Below, one piece after another: positions 54,604 to 63,438 of a stretch of DNA of 64,000 nucleotides; position 1 is the first letter of the stretch, and each line of letters begins with the position of its first letter. A model generated the notes under the pieces. That model saw only the letters and a list, made by a program, of their open reading frames with translations, searched no databases and had not been told where the DNA came from. The translations under genes were made by a program, and so were the position numbers. Where the stretch lies: contig JAJFKJ010000063.1 of assembly GCA_021773275.1 (NCBI GenBank), forward strand, positions 50,604-114,603, written 5' to 3'. The DNA is from Gammaproteobacteria bacterium. Its GTDB lineage: Bacteria > Pseudomonadota > Gammaproteobacteria > JABCZS01.

Positions 54604-56034
54604 ATGTCTGCACATTTACCTGATTTTTCCCATACCCGCGTATTGGTGGTGGGCGACGTAATGCTAGATAAATACTGGCATGGCAAAGCCTCGCGTATTT
54701 CTCCAGAGGCCCCTGTGCCAGTGGTGAATATTGCTGAGCACAAGCATATACCTGGCGGAGCAGCTAATGTTGCTTTGAATGTTGCCGCCCTGGGCGCGCA
54801 TACCACTTTGCTGGGTTTGGTGGGCAAGGATGAGTCCGCTGCAATGTTGGCGCAACTGCTCAATAAGGCTGATATCGATTTCCAATTTGCGGCTACCGAT
54901 CACCCAACGACAACTAAGTTACGTGTGCTCAGCCAGCACCAGCAGTTAATCCGATTAGATTTTGAAGAGGTTTATCCTGAAAGCTGCCTGCCAGAACTGC
55001 AAGCATTATTCGAAAATCAGATTAAGCAGGCAGATGTAGTAGTGCTTTCAGATTATGGGAAAGGCGCCTTAGCACAAGCTCGCATATTGATCGATATTGC
55101 AAGACGTTATGAAGTGCCAGTTTTAGTGGACCCAAAAACATCAGATATCACGCATTACCAGGGCGCAACATTGGTTACGCCAAACTTCAAAGAATTTCAA
55201 GAAATGGTGGGGCCTGTTACAAATGATGATGATCTTGTAAGTAAAGCGCGCATCTTGCTTGAAAAAGCAAATTTACAAGCCATGTTAATTACCCGCGGCG
55301 AAAAAGGTATGAGCCTTGTAAGCGCGAATGACGTTGTGCACCTGAAAACCCAAGCACGCGAAGTATTTGATGTAACGGGTGCTGGCGATACAGTTATCGC
55401 AACTTTAGCGGCATGTTACGCGGGTGGTTTGGATTTGGCTAAGGCAGCAGATATGGCCAATACAGCCGCAGGTATTGTTGTTGGCAAAATAGGTACAGCA
55501 ACAGTATCCGAAACAGAATTATTGTCTGCGATACCTAAAGACGAAAACCACAAAATTTATTCAAAAGTTGAGCTTTGCAAATTGGTGAAAGCGGCACAGA
55601 ACCAAGGTCACCGCGTAGTCATGACAAACGGTTGCTTTGATATTTTGCATGCTGGCCATATTCAATATTTAACACAAGCCAAAGCACTGGGTAATAAACT
55701 TATTATTGCCGTTAACGATGATGCTTCAGTGCGAGGTTTAAAAGGTGAAACACGGCCGCTAAATATATTAGAAAATCGCATGCAAGTACTAGCAGGCCTT
55801 GAAGCAGTGGATTGGGTAGTGCCTTTTAGTGAAGACACACCACAACACTTAATCAGCCAAGTGATGCCCGATGTTCTAGTAAAGGGCGGTGATTATAAAG
55901 TAGAAGAAATAGCGGGGCATAAAGAAGTTCTGGAAAATGGCGGTGAAGTTATCATACTATCGTTTAAGCCCGGATGTTCAACAACAGGCTTGGTTGAAAA
56001 GATTTTAGAAAGCAAAGAAGCGCAAGAGGTGTAA
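54604..56034 (+). CDS. hldE: Bifunctional heptose 7-phosphate kinase / heptose 1-phosphate adenylyltransferase
   Basis: HldE makes ADP-D-glycero-beta-D-manno-heptose for the LPS core. The 476-residue protein has an N-terminal ribokinase-like domain ([22 protein letters not shown], catalytic [11 protein letters not shown] near residue 260) and a C-terminal nucleotidyltransferase domain with [16 protein letters not shown] near 345. Length matches E. coli HldE. It is followed after 1 bp by hldD. Confidence 0.97.
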   Translation: MSAHLPDFSHTRVLVVGDVMLDKYWHGKASRISPEAPVPVVNIAEHKHIPGGAANVALNVAALGAHTTLLGLVGKDESAAMLAQLLNKADIDFQFAATDHPTTTKLRVLSQHQQLIRLDFEEVYPESCLPELQALFENQIKQADVVVLSDYGKGALAQARILIDIARRYEVPVLVDPKTSDITHYQGATLVTPNFKEFQEMVGPVTNDDDLVSKARILLEKANLQAMLITRGEKGMSLVSANDVVHLKTQAREVFDVTGAGDTVIATLAACYAGGLDLAKAADMANTAAGIVVGKIGTATVSETELLSAIPKDENHKIYSKVELCKLVKAAQNQGHRVVMTNGCFDILHAGHIQYLTQAKALGNKLIIAVNDDASVRGLKGETRPLNILENRMQVLAGLEAVDWVVPFSEDTPQHLISQVMPDVLVKGGDYKVEEIAGHKEVLENGGEVIILSFKPGCSTTGLVEKILESKEAQEV

Positions 56035-56035
56035 T

Positions 56036-57016
56036 ATGATTATTGTAACGGGTGCCGCTGGTTTTATTGGTAGTAATATTATTAAAACCCTGAATGAACA
56101 AGGGCGAACAGATATCATTGCTGTAGATGATTTAAAAGACGGTACACGCTTTGTTAACATGGCAGATTTAGAAATCCACGATTATCTTGATAAAGACATG
56201 TTCCTAGATTACATCAACGCCGATGCTTTTGATAATATTGATGTGGTTTTTCATGAAGGTGCCTGCTCTGATACGACGGAGTGGGATGGTAAGTTCATGA
56301 TGGAAAACAATTATGAATACTCAAAGTCTCTTTTGCATTACTGTTTAGACAATAAAGTACAATTCGTTTATGCATCGAGTGCCGCAGTGTATGGTGGCGG
56401 CGAAATATTCAAAGAGCAGCGTTCGCATGAGCAGCCCCTAAACGTGTATGGCTATTCAAAATTCCTGTTTGATCAATATGTGCGTCGTTATATTGATGAT
56501 GCAGAAAGCCAGATTGTGGGTTTGCGTTATTTCAATGTTTACGGTCCTCGTGAGCAGCATAAAGGCACCATGTCTAGCGTGGCTTTTCATCATAACAACC
56601 AAATTCAAGAGCACAAAAAAGTAAAATTATTTGAAGGCTGCGATGGCTATGCTAATGGTGAGCAACGCCGTGACTTCGTTTACGTTGATGATGTTGTAAA
56701 AGTGAACTTGTGGTTTTGGCAAAACCCAGACAAATCAGGAATATTCAATTGTGGAACAGGTCGTAGCCAAAGCTTTAACGATATTGCAAAAAGTGTTATT
56801 GCTTGGCACCGATTTGGCGAGATAGAATACATAGCATTCCCTGAGCATCTGAAAGGTCGCTACCAAAGCTTTACACAAGCCGATATTAACTTGTTGCGCT
56901 CTATTGGCTATCAGGATGAATTTAAAACTGTTGAGCAAGGTGTTAAAGCTTACTTAGACACCATTAATGAGAAAACTGAAGTCTCAGAAGAGCAAATTGA
57001 AATTGAAACTGTATAA
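56036..57016 (+). CDS. hldD: ADP-L-glycero-D-manno-heptose 6-epimerase
   Basis: HldD flips the 6'' centre of ADP-heptose to the form used by WaaC and WaaF. The 326-residue extended SDR has [16 protein letters not shown] at the start, the [25 protein letters not shown] region near residue 75-100, the catalytic YGYSK near 140, and [14 protein letters not shown] near 165. It directly follows hldE; its final 50 bp overlap the annotated start of waaA. The C-terminal tail past the core is Glu-rich. Confidence 0.97.
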   Translation: MIIVTGAAGFIGSNIIKTLNEQGRTDIIAVDDLKDGTRFVNMADLEIHDYLDKDMFLDYINADAFDNIDVVFHEGACSDTTEWDGKFMMENNYEYSKSLLHYCLDNKVQFVYASSAAVYGGGEIFKEQRSHEQPLNVYGYSKFLFDQYVRRYIDDAESQIVGLRYFNVYGPREQHKGTMSSVAFHHNNQIQEHKKVKLFEGCDGYANGEQRRDFVYVDDVVKVNLWFWQNPDKSGIFNCGTGRSQSFNDIAKSVIAWHRFGEIEYIAFPEHLKGRYQSFTQADINLLRSIGYQDEFKTVEQGVKAYLDTINEKTEVSEEQIEIETV

Positions 57017-58241
57017 TTTTATAGTTTTTCTTGCCCTGCCATTTGCTTACCTTCGTTTGTTATGGCGTTCGCGTCTTGCACCAGATTATCGAGTTCGCAT
57101 TCATGAACGTTTTGCAAAATACAAAAAAAACTATAATGCAGGTGGTATTGTTGTGCACGCAGTTTCTGTCGGTGAAACAAATGCCGCAGAACCGCTCATA
57201 AAACACCTTATTGCAACAGGGGAAGCCGTCACTGTTACCACTATGACACCCACGGGCTCTAAACGTGTACAAGCATTGTTTGGTGAGCAAGTGCAGCACG
57301 TCTATTTGCCCTATGATTACCCTGGTGCCATAAATAGATTTATAGAAACATTTAAACCTAAAAAATTCATTGTTATGGAAACGGAGTGGTGGCCCAATTT
57401 ATTTGCATCTTTAAAAAAGAGAAGCACTCCCCTGCTGATTGCAAATGCTAGATTGTCAGAAAAATCGATGCGCCGCTATTTAAAATTTCCATCCATGGCA
57501 AAGAACATGTCTTCTTGCGTTACAAAGCTTGCGGCACAAACTCAAGATGATGCAGTGCGATTTAAATCGATAGGCGTTGATCAAGAGAAAATAACAGTTA
57601 CGGGGAATATCAAATTTGATATCACTTGCGATCAGAAAACCATAGAGCAAGGAAAGCAGCTAAAGCAAACATTTGCTAACAGACCGGTTTGGATTGCAGC
57701 CAGCACACACCCGGGCGAAGAGCAAATCATTATGGACGCAATTCATGGCATTTTGAAACATATACCCGATGCGCTCACCATAATTGTACCCAGGCACCCA
57801 GAACGCTTTGGGTCAGTGCAACAAAAATGCCTGAGTGAAAAATTTAAAGTCGCCTTGCGCAGCAAAAATGAAGCTGTTACACAAGACACCACTGTCTATC
57901 TGGGTGATACAATGGGTGACCTAATGTTATTGTACGCAGCCAGTGATGTCGCATTTGTTGCGGGCAGTATGGTCGCTGTCGGTGGCCATAATATGTTAGA
58001 GCCTGCAGAACTACAGCTACCGATTATATCCGGCCCACATGTTTTTAATTTTACACAAATAGCTTTGCTGCTCGAACAAGCGGGCGGCATGGTCATTGTA
58101 AGTGATGCATTGGCATTGTCGGAGCAAGTGATAACATGGCTGCGTGACCCGATGCATGCACGCCTTGCAGCTCAAAAAGCACATGAAGTTGTGCAAAAAA
58201 ACCGTGGCGCATTGAATCGATTGTTTGAAGTTTTGTCGTGA
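56967..58241 (+). CDS. waaA: 3-deoxy-D-manno-octulosonic acid (Kdo) transferase
   Basis: WaaA adds Kdo to lipid IVA, the first core step. The protein is up to 424 residues, near the usual 425, with an N-terminal membrane helix ([18 protein letters not shown]), the GT-B core with [16 protein letters not shown] near residue 65, ETEWWPNL near 137, and [18 protein letters not shown] near 325. The start is uncertain: ATG 56967 gives a 50-bp overlap with hldD and no ribosome site, while TTG 56997 and TTG 57003 lie nearer the membrane helix and the AGAAGAG sequence. It ends the hldE-hldD-waaA run. Confidence 0.95.
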   Translation: MRKLKSQKSKLKLKLYNFIVFLALPFAYLRLLWRSRLAPDYRVRIHERFAKYKKNYNAGGIVVHAVSVGETNAAEPLIKHLIATGEAVTVTTMTPTGSKRVQALFGEQVQHVYLPYDYPGAINRFIETFKPKKFIVMETEWWPNLFASLKKRSTPLLIANARLSEKSMRRYLKFPSMAKNMSSCVTKLAAQTQDDAVRFKSIGVDQEKITVTGNIKFDITCDQKTIEQGKQLKQTFANRPVWIAASTHPGEEQIIMDAIHGILKHIPDALTIIVPRHPERFGSVQQKCLSEKFKVALRSKNEAVTQDTTVYLGDTMGDLMLLYAASDVAFVAGSMVAVGGHNMLEPAELQLPIISGPHVFNFTQIALLLEQAGGMVIVSDALALSEQVITWLRDPMHARLAAQKAHEVVQKNRGALNRLFEVLS

Positions 58242-58257
58242 TCTTACCGTATTTTTC

Positions 58258-58315
58258 GCCCCCTTTGTAAAGGAGGCAGCGAGCACCGCGAGCGGGGGAT
58301 TTTGTACTTGCAGTG
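58258..58315. repeat. Inverted third copy of the 6.1-kb intergenic repeat (left half)
   Basis: Read on the opposite strand this segment matches 6193-6256: shared blocks are TGCAAGTA, AAATCCCCCG and ACAAAGGGGGC. The middle of the unit differs (a GAGCACCGCGAGC-type hairpin here), and the right half with the GTTTTAAAAC block is missing. It lies between the convergent waaA and tatC genes, an intergenic position like that of the 6.1-kb copies. Confidence 0.75.
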
Positions 58316-58336
58316 ACTTAATACGAGAGCCGTGAG

Positions 58337-59038
58337 CTATTCACGATCCCTTGACAACAGCAACCCCAATTCGAAAAGTAAAATAATAGGAACAGCCAAT
58401 AAAGTTTGTGAAAATATATCGGGCGGGGTTAATAGCATGGCTGCTGCAAAAGCACCAATAATAATGTAAGGCCGTTGTTTTTTAAGCTTGGCTTTGCTCA
58501 AAATGCCACTTCGGGTTAACAAAAAAACAACTATCGGTACTTGAAAGCTTAAACCAAAGGCGAACAACATTTTCAAAATAAAGTTTACATAAGCATTGAT
58601 GTCAGTGAGCACTTCTACACCACCGGGAGCAGTGGAAACGAAAAAATTCAAAACCAAAGGTACGACGACAAAATACGCAAAAGCCACGCCTAAATAAAAC
58701 AAAATTAAACAGCCTAGCATGGTGAGAAGGCTTAATTTTTTCTCATGCTGAAATAAACCAGGCGCCACGAATGCCCAGATCTGATACATTACCCAAGGCA
58801 ATGAAAAACCAAATGCGAGTAGCAAGCTAAGTTTCAGCGGTGCAAAAAAAGGAGAAACGATTTGTGTCGCAATCATATAACCCTGAGGCAGCTGTATCAA
58901 CAGAGGTTGTGCGACAAAGGTAAAGATCGGTTTAGCAAACATCGCAAAAACAATCGCGATAGCGCCGTAGCCGAGAACAGCTTTAATAAGACTGTATCGT
59001 AAATCACTGAGGTGTTGTAGGGCGTCGGGTTTATTCAT
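58337..59038 (-). CDS. tatC: Sec-independent translocase protein TatC
   Basis: TatC recognises the twin-arginine signal of folded export substrates. The 233-residue membrane protein has about six helices, with the start motif HLSDLRYSLIKAVLGYG, the FAPLKLSLLLAFGFSLPWVMYQIWAF block near residue 70 including the conserved substrate-binding region, and LTPPDIFSQTLLAVPIILLFELGLLLS near the C-terminus. It is slightly shorter than the E. coli protein. Its start overlaps tatB by 8 bp. Confidence 0.97.
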   Translation of the reverse strand: MNKPDALQHLSDLRYSLIKAVLGYGAIAIVFAMFAKPIFTFVAQPLLIQLPQGYMIATQIVSPFFAPLKLSLLLAFGFSLPWVMYQIWAFVAPGLFQHEKKLSLLTMLGCLILFYLGVAFAYFVVVPLVLNFFVSTAPGGVEVLTDINAYVNFILKMLFAFGLSFQVPIVVFLLTRSGILSKAKLKKQRPYIIIGAFAAAMLLTPPDIFSQTLLAVPIILLFELGLLLSRDRE

Positions 59039-59276
59039 CAGATTTTGTAATCAGATCGGATACGTCACTCACTTTTGCAGCATTTTCAATACGTTTTTCA
59101 AGCTCGAGTTCTTTTTCTTGCTTGAGGTAACTATGCTCTAGATCGCTTGTATAGGCGCGAACTTTAAATAATAATTTCCCTAGGGATCTGGCTGTATTGG
59201 CTAATTGTTCAGGCTTTAAAACAAACAGGCCTAATACTAGCAGTAACAGTATTTCAAAAAAACCAATTGATAACAT
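59031..59276 (-). CDS. tatB: Sec-independent translocase protein TatB
   Basis: TatB pairs with TatC at the signal-peptide binding site. The protein has the single N-terminal helix (IGFFEILLLLVLGLFVLKPEQL) and the conserved acidic-Pro-Glu hinge, then an amphipathic helix and a short charged tail. It is only 81 residues, about half the 171 of E. coli TatB, because the long C-terminal tail is absent. Its ATG overlaps the tatA stop as TAATG; its end overlaps tatC by 8 bp. Confidence 0.94.
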   Translation of the reverse strand: MLSIGFFEILLLLVLGLFVLKPEQLANTARSLGKLLFKVRAYTSDLEHSYLKQEKELELEKRIENAAKVSDVSDLITKSDE

Positions 59277-59434
59277 TAGGGTTTTCTATTATCTTCGTCT
59301 TTGACTGCGTCACGGAAACCTTTGAATGCTTTACCTAGGTCAGAACCTGCATTACGTAAATGTTTCGTGCCAAAAATTAAACCAACCACCAACAGCAATA
59401 TCAATAATTGCCAAATGCTTACGCCGCCTATCAT
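59276..59434 (-). CDS. tatA: Sec-independent translocase protein TatA
   Basis: A 52-residue TatA, starting at ATG 59434: [21 protein letters not shown], then the hinge [19 protein letters not shown] with the conserved FKGF-type amphipathic helix, then a short acidic tail. TatA oligomerises to form the transport path. It is shorter than the 89 residues of E. coli but retains all core parts. It opens tatA-tatB-tatC; the stop overlaps the tatB start (TAATG). Confidence 0.96.
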   Translation of the reverse strand: MIGGVSIWQLLILLLVVGLIFGTKHLRNAGSDLGKAFKGFRDAVKDEDNRKP

Positions 59435-59449
59435 TTTATATCTCCGTTG

Positions 59450-59797
59450 TTAAAAACCAGGGAGTGTTCCACTACCGCCGCCTAGCAAATGAAAGTGCAA
59501 ATGAAAAATAATTTGCCCACCTTTGCTGCCGGTATTGAGTATTGTTCGGTAGCCATCGCCTATGCCGTTGGCCTTTGCGATGCTGGGTAATTGTAACATT
59601 AAATGAGTTATAAGTTCACTATCTTCCTCAGAGGCCTCATTCATGCTGGCAATGTGCTTTTTTGGCACAACCAATAAATGCACGGGCGCTTTTGGGAAAA
59701 TATCTTTAAAAACAATAAGTTGCTCGTTTTCAAAAATAATCTCTGCCGGCTGTTCGGCGTTAATAATTTTACAAAATAAACATTTATCATCAGCCAT
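59450..59797 (-). CDS. HIT-family nucleotide hydrolase
   Basis: A 115-residue histidine-triad protein from ATG 59797 (MADDKCLFCKI); the frame extends 17 codons upstream without conservation. It has the LFCKI and PKAPVHLLVVPKKHI motifs and the catalytic HLHFHLLGG near residue 100. HinT-type proteins hydrolyse nucleoside phosphoramidates and acyl-AMP. The gene lies 15 bp upstream of tatA on the same strand, so the four may be cotranscribed. Confidence 0.95.
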   Translation of the reverse strand: MADDKCLFCKIINAEQPAEIIFENEQLIVFKDIFPKAPVHLLVVPKKHIASMNEASEEDSELITHLMLQLPSIAKANGIGDGYRTILNTGSKGGQIIFHLHFHLLGGGSGTLPGF

Positions 59798-59898
59798 CTG
59801 CTTCTCCTTGCTTGCCTGGATAGCCTTATATAATATACTGATTTGCATGGATTTTATACTGTATTTTATCTGCTAAAATTAAGGTAAAGGGGGATATT

Positions 59899-60159
59899 AT
59901 GAAAATTAAATTATTGATACTGACACTTATCTTATCTGTGAGCACAAGCGCTTTTGCCGACCTTATTTATGATGCAGGCACGGCCCCGTCCCATGGCCCC
60001 GAAGGTGCTGAGGTGGATCTACAAGACGCTCCTGCGGAAGGTGCGGGCGCAGGCAAGGCTGAACAGGTGGGTAAAGACAAGGTGGTTATTGAAAAACCAT
60101 ATGAGTATGACGCCAACGATGTGCCAGCAAAACCGCAACCAGCTGTTTCGAAAGACTAA
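59899..60159 (+). CDS. Small secreted protein 1
   Basis: An 86-residue protein with a clear signal peptide (residues 1-21, cleavage after AFA). The mature part is Gly/Ala/Pro/Glu-rich and probably disordered (PAEGAGAGKAEQVGKDK), with one YEYDAND segment. GGGGGATATT-type ribosome site precedes ATG. It is the first of three small secreted-protein genes spaced 9-18 bp apart. I do not recognise a family. Confidence 0.8.
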   Translation: MKIKLLILTLILSVSTSAFADLIYDAGTAPSHGPEGAEVDLQDAPAEGAGAGKAEQVGKDKVVIEKPYEYDANDVPAKPQPAVSKD

Positions 60160-60168
60160 GGAGATACG

Positions 60169-60456
60169 ATGAGAACATTAAATGCAATATTAGCTTCCTT
60201 ATTGCTAGGCTTTAGTGCTTCAGCACTTGCAGGTTTGGGCATGGAAAATAACGATTATGAATCATTTCATGAGGTCGACCCTTATGGTGACCGCGATAAA
60301 CTTGTTGATCAAGAATCGCAAGATCGTAATGCAGACCAGCAAGAGCGTGTTGAACAGGCGCAAAAAGATGCACAGCGTCAGCAGGATATGCAAGACATGC
60401 GTGACCAGCAAGTTCAAAATGAGCGCGAAAAGCTAAACAATCGCGATAAGTTCTAA
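60169..60456 (+). CDS. Small secreted protein 2
   Basis: A 95-residue protein with a signal peptide (residues 1-22, cleavage after ALA). The mature part is almost entirely polar and charged, with many Asp, Gln, Arg and Glu in a helical register (DQESQDRNADQQERVEQAQK), suggesting a single long coiled coil. An AAGGAGA ribosome site precedes ATG. It follows protein 1 by 9 bp. The family is unknown. Confidence 0.8.
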   Translation: MRTLNAILASLLLGFSASALAGLGMENNDYESFHEVDPYGDRDKLVDQESQDRNADQQERVEQAQKDAQRQQDMQDMRDQQVQNEREKLNNRDKF

Positions 60457-60474
60457 AACCACAGGGCAAAACTC

Positions 60475-60729
60475 ATGTGGAAACCGTTCATAGTTGCGTT
60501 ATGTTTGTGCTTTGCAAGCCAAGCCTCTATGGCTAGGGATCCTTATGATGTTTACGATCAAGTGAACTCTTACAATAAAATAGACAAAGAGAGAGTCAAC
60601 CCTAGCTACAACGCTTACGATGAAATCAAAGCGTATAAAATAGATGAAGAAGATGATGGCGATCAGGAAAAAGAAAGCTGCGACTGTAGTGAAGAAGCAC
60701 AAAGAGAGAGAGCAAAGCCATCACCTTAA
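60475..60729 (+). CDS. Small secreted protein 3
   Basis: An 84-residue protein with a signal peptide (residues 1-20, cleavage after SMA). Two related segments follow: DPYDVYDQVNSYNKID and NPSYNAYDEIKAYKID, about 20 residues apart, so a short internal duplication is likely. The tail is acidic, with two cysteines in ESCDCSEEA. It overlaps the ubiB stop by 4 bp, tail to tail. It is 18 bp after protein 2. No family is recognised. Confidence 0.78.
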   Translation: MWKPFIVALCLCFASQASMARDPYDVYDQVNSYNKIDKERVNPSYNAYDEIKAYKIDEEDDGDQEKESCDCSEEAQRERAKPSP

Positions 60730-62075
60730 GATTTATAATCAGTAGAAAGTTGTTTCAAAGTCTGTAGTATTGCATCAGGCAGCTCCGGTAGCCGCTCCGA
60801 CCAAAACGGAAGTTCTTCACGAATACGTTTAACGGTTGCTTTTAGGCCCATACGTTGGCGCATCCAGTCTTTAATGACTGGGCCTGCGGTATCCCAAACA
60901 TTAAGTTCAGGGTGAAGCTTACGAGCAACGCCTTCAATATTGAGAATCGTTTTTTGTAGTAAAATCAGCTGTGGCTGAATAACCATATTAAATTGTTGTG
61001 CCGTTTGGAATAAACGCAATAATAGCTTTCCAAAAGATACCTGTTGAATCGGGCGTTCAAACATAGGTTCACAAACTGCGCGCAGTGCAGATTCGAAATC
61101 ATCTACGCGGGTATTTTGAGGCACCCAGCCTGATTCGATATGCAGCTCAGCGACTTTTCGGTAATCTCGTTTTATGAACGCAAGTAAGTTTTGCGCCAGG
61201 TAACGCTGGTCAGTACGGCTCAATGTTCCCATAATGCCAAAATCAACAAGTATGATTTTATTGTCTTTGACAAACATATTTCCCGGGTGCATATCTGCAT
61301 GGAAATAACAGTCACGAAATACTTGTGTAAAAAATAACTCCACACCTTTTTTGGCAATGAATTCAAGATCAACACCCTGTTGCTGCAATTTTTCTGTTTC
61401 ATCAATAGGCGTGCCATAAATTCGTTCGAAAGTGACAACGCGTTTTGCACTATAGTCCCAATAAACTTTGGGAATGTCTAGGTAGCTGCACTCTTTAAAG
61501 TGTCTTTTCAATACCGAGCTGTTGGCGGCTTCACGCATAAGGTCTAGTTCATTGCTGAGAGTTTTATCAAGTTCTTCTACCACTTCCAGCAGGCGAAATT
61601 GTTTTAATGATCGTGATAATCGTTTTGCCCATTTAGCAAGGAAGTAAAGTACATTGATATCTTGTTGTACGATTTTTTCAATGTTTGGGCGTAATACTTT
61701 TACCACTACCTGCTCGCCCGTATAAAGCGTGGCGGCATGCACTTGGGCGATCGATGCTGAGCCCAATGGTTGCTCATCAAAATCTGCAAACAAGGCATCT
61801 ATAGGTTGTTTTAATTCTGATTCAATAGTCTTTTTTGCAATGCTGCTATCAAAAGCGGGAACACTGTCTTGCAGGCTGCAAAGTTCTTCGGCAACTTCGA
61901 TGGGGATTAGATCAGGGCGGGTAGATAATGCTTGTCCAAATTTTATAAAAATGGGGCCAAGTTCTTGCAGCATCTGTTTGATGCGTTGCTCACGCGGTAT
62001 TTTTTTTCTTTTCAATAGCCCATATTTAAATGAGATATATAAAATACTGCAACAGCGTCGCGTTTTATTGAACAT
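60726..62075 (-). CDS. ubiB: Ubiquinone biosynthesis kinase-like protein UbiB (short form)
   Basis: UbiB is an atypical ABC1/UbiB-family kinase-like ATPase that supports assembly of the ubiquinone pathway. The 449-residue protein has the KxGQ motif in IKFGQALSTRPDLIP, the A-rich ATP loop equivalent LGSASIAQVHAA near residue 105, the lysine in VVVKVLRP, the FHADMHPGNMFV catalytic loop near 260 and VDFGIMG near 285. It is about 100 residues shorter than E. coli UbiB: the C-terminal membrane-anchor helices are missing and the N-terminus is also shorter. It overlaps ubiJ by 11 bp. Confidence 0.93.
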   Translation of the reverse strand: MFNKTRRCCSILYISFKYGLLKRKKIPREQRIKQMLQELGPIFIKFGQALSTRPDLIPIEVAEELCSLQDSVPAFDSSIAKKTIESELKQPIDALFADFDEQPLGSASIAQVHAATLYTGEQVVVKVLRPNIEKIVQQDINVLYFLAKWAKRLSRSLKQFRLLEVVEELDKTLSNELDLMREAANSSVLKRHFKECSYLDIPKVYWDYSAKRVVTFERIYGTPIDETEKLQQQGVDLEFIAKKGVELFFTQVFRDCYFHADMHPGNMFVKDNKIILVDFGIMGTLSRTDQRYLAQNLLAFIKRDYRKVAELHIESGWVPQNTRVDDFESALRAVCEPMFERPIQQVSFGKLLLRLFQTAQQFNMVIQPQLILLQKTILNIEGVARKLHPELNVWDTAGPVIKDWMRQRMGLKATVKRIREELPFWSERLPELPDAILQTLKQLSTDYKS

Positions 62076-62676
62076 TGTCTGTCACTTTGTCTTTTAGAAA
62101 ATTAATCCGTGCCTCGATGCGATCGGCGGAATACCTAAGTTTGGTCACATCATCGATAAAAGTAGAAACATCGCTGTGAGCTGCTGCTGCCTGCAACTCA
62201 TAAAGTAAATATTCAGCTGCATCTTCCGTGAGATTTTCTTTACTTTGCGTCCAGAGAACTTCCATTTGTGCTTTTATTTTTCCTAAGCCGTGCGCAATGG
62301 TATCACCTGTATATAGTGCAACAAATCCTTCCCAATCAACATCAAGAGATTTCATCATTTTTTGGATCTGTTGTGCCAGCTGTGCGCTGCCTTCGATTTT
62401 TGCTTCACTTCCTGGGCTGGCGCTGTTAGCAAGTTGCATCAGCGTTAGAGGCTTTCCTGTTATGCTCAGGTCAGGTGTTTCGGAACTGCTGCTGGATAAA
62501 ATAATTTGGCCATCAGTGATCTTTGCAAAAATAGTGCAATCTACTTGTGTGATATTCACACAGATTAATTTGCCATCAAGTTCTTTAGCATGTTTATCCC
62601 AGCTAAAATCGTACATGCAAGCTTTGTTAATAAGCGTTTGCGCTTTTGAAATTACAAGTTCCCAAATTAAAGTCAT
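62065..62676 (-). CDS. ubiJ: Ubiquinone biosynthesis accessory factor UbiJ (SCP2 domain)
   Basis: UbiJ is a lipid-binding scaffold in the soluble ubiquinone-synthesis complex. From ATG 62676 (MTLIWELVISKAQ) the protein is 203 residues, like the E. coli 201. An SCP2-like domain covers residues 1-120 (hydrophobic-cavity pattern, ITGKPLTLMQLANS), then a helical C-terminal part (NLTEDAAEYLLYELQAAAA, ARINFLKDKV). The in-frame upstream codons overlap ubiE. The order ubiE-ubiJ-ubiB is conserved. Confidence 0.92.
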   Translation of the reverse strand: MTLIWELVISKAQTLINKACMYDFSWDKHAKELDGKLICVNITQVDCTIFAKITDGQIILSSSSSETPDLSITGKPLTLMQLANSASPGSEAKIEGSAQLAQQIQKMMKSLDVDWEGFVALYTGDTIAHGLGKIKAQMEVLWTQSKENLTEDAAEYLLYELQAAAAHSDVSTFIDDVTKLRYSADRIEARINFLKDKVTDNVQ

Positions 62677-62680
62677 AGTT

Positions 62681-63430
62681 TCACCATTTGTATCCACGAT
62701 GAATGGCAACAATACCACCCATCAAGTTAAAGTAATCCACTTTGTCGAAGCCCGACTGCAGCATGAGGTCTTTTAAATCGTTTTGTGATGGATGCATGCG
62801 AATAGATTCTACCAGGTACTGATAGCTATCTTTATCGCCTGCAACCCACTCGCCGAGCCTGGGGATGACCTTAAATGAATATTGATCATAAAGTTTTTCT
62901 AGCCAATCGAACGCTGGCTTAGAAAATTCCAAAATAAATGTTGCACTCCCTGGTTTGAGTGTACGGTACATTTCTTTCAGGGCTTTTTCCTGGTCGGTAA
63001 CATTACGTAGGCCAAATGCCATGGTAATGAGGTCAAAACTTTCATCTGCAAATGGGAGTTCTTCAGCATTAGCGGTTTCAAATTCAATATTATTGAAGAT
63101 GCCTTGATCGAGAAGTTTACGACGGCCTTCAGCCAGCATGTCTGGGTTAATGTCTGAGGATATTACTCTTCCTGTTTCACCAACGCGCTTGCTTAATAGT
63201 TTAGTGATGTCACCCGTGCCTGCAGCCAGGTCAAGGCAGTGATCACCCACTTTTGGCTTGGCTAAAGCAATGAAAGTTCGTTTCCACAAACGGTGCATGC
63301 CTAGTGACATGGCATCATTCATAATGTCATATTTGGCGGCGACATTACTGAAGACTTTGCCAACGCGCTTGACCTTGTCTTTTACATCGACTTCATCAAA
63401 ACCAAAATGTGTTGTTTTATCGTCTTGCAT
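62681..63430 (-). CDS. ubiE: Ubiquinone/menaquinone C-methyltransferase UbiE
   Basis: UbiE methylates the C2 carbon of the quinone ring with SAM. The 249-residue protein has YDIMNDAMSLGMHRLWKR near residue 35, the SAM motif LDLAAGTGDITKLL near 63, FDLITMAFGLRNVTD near 130 and the C-terminal NLMGGIVAIHRGYKW. It heads ubiE-ubiJ-ubiB. It lies 8 bp after the end of hslU on the same strand. Confidence 0.98.
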   Translation of the reverse strand: MQDDKTTHFGFDEVDVKDKVKRVGKVFSNVAAKYDIMNDAMSLGMHRLWKRTFIALAKPKVGDHCLDLAAGTGDITKLLSKRVGETGRVISSDINPDMLAEGRRKLLDQGIFNNIEFETANAEELPFADESFDLITMAFGLRNVTDQEKALKEMYRTLKPGSATFILEFSKPAFDWLEKLYDQYSFKVIPRLGEWVAGDKDSYQYLVESIRMHPSQNDLKDLMLQSGFDKVDYFNLMGGIVAIHRGYKW

Positions 63431-63438
63431 ATCATTCC

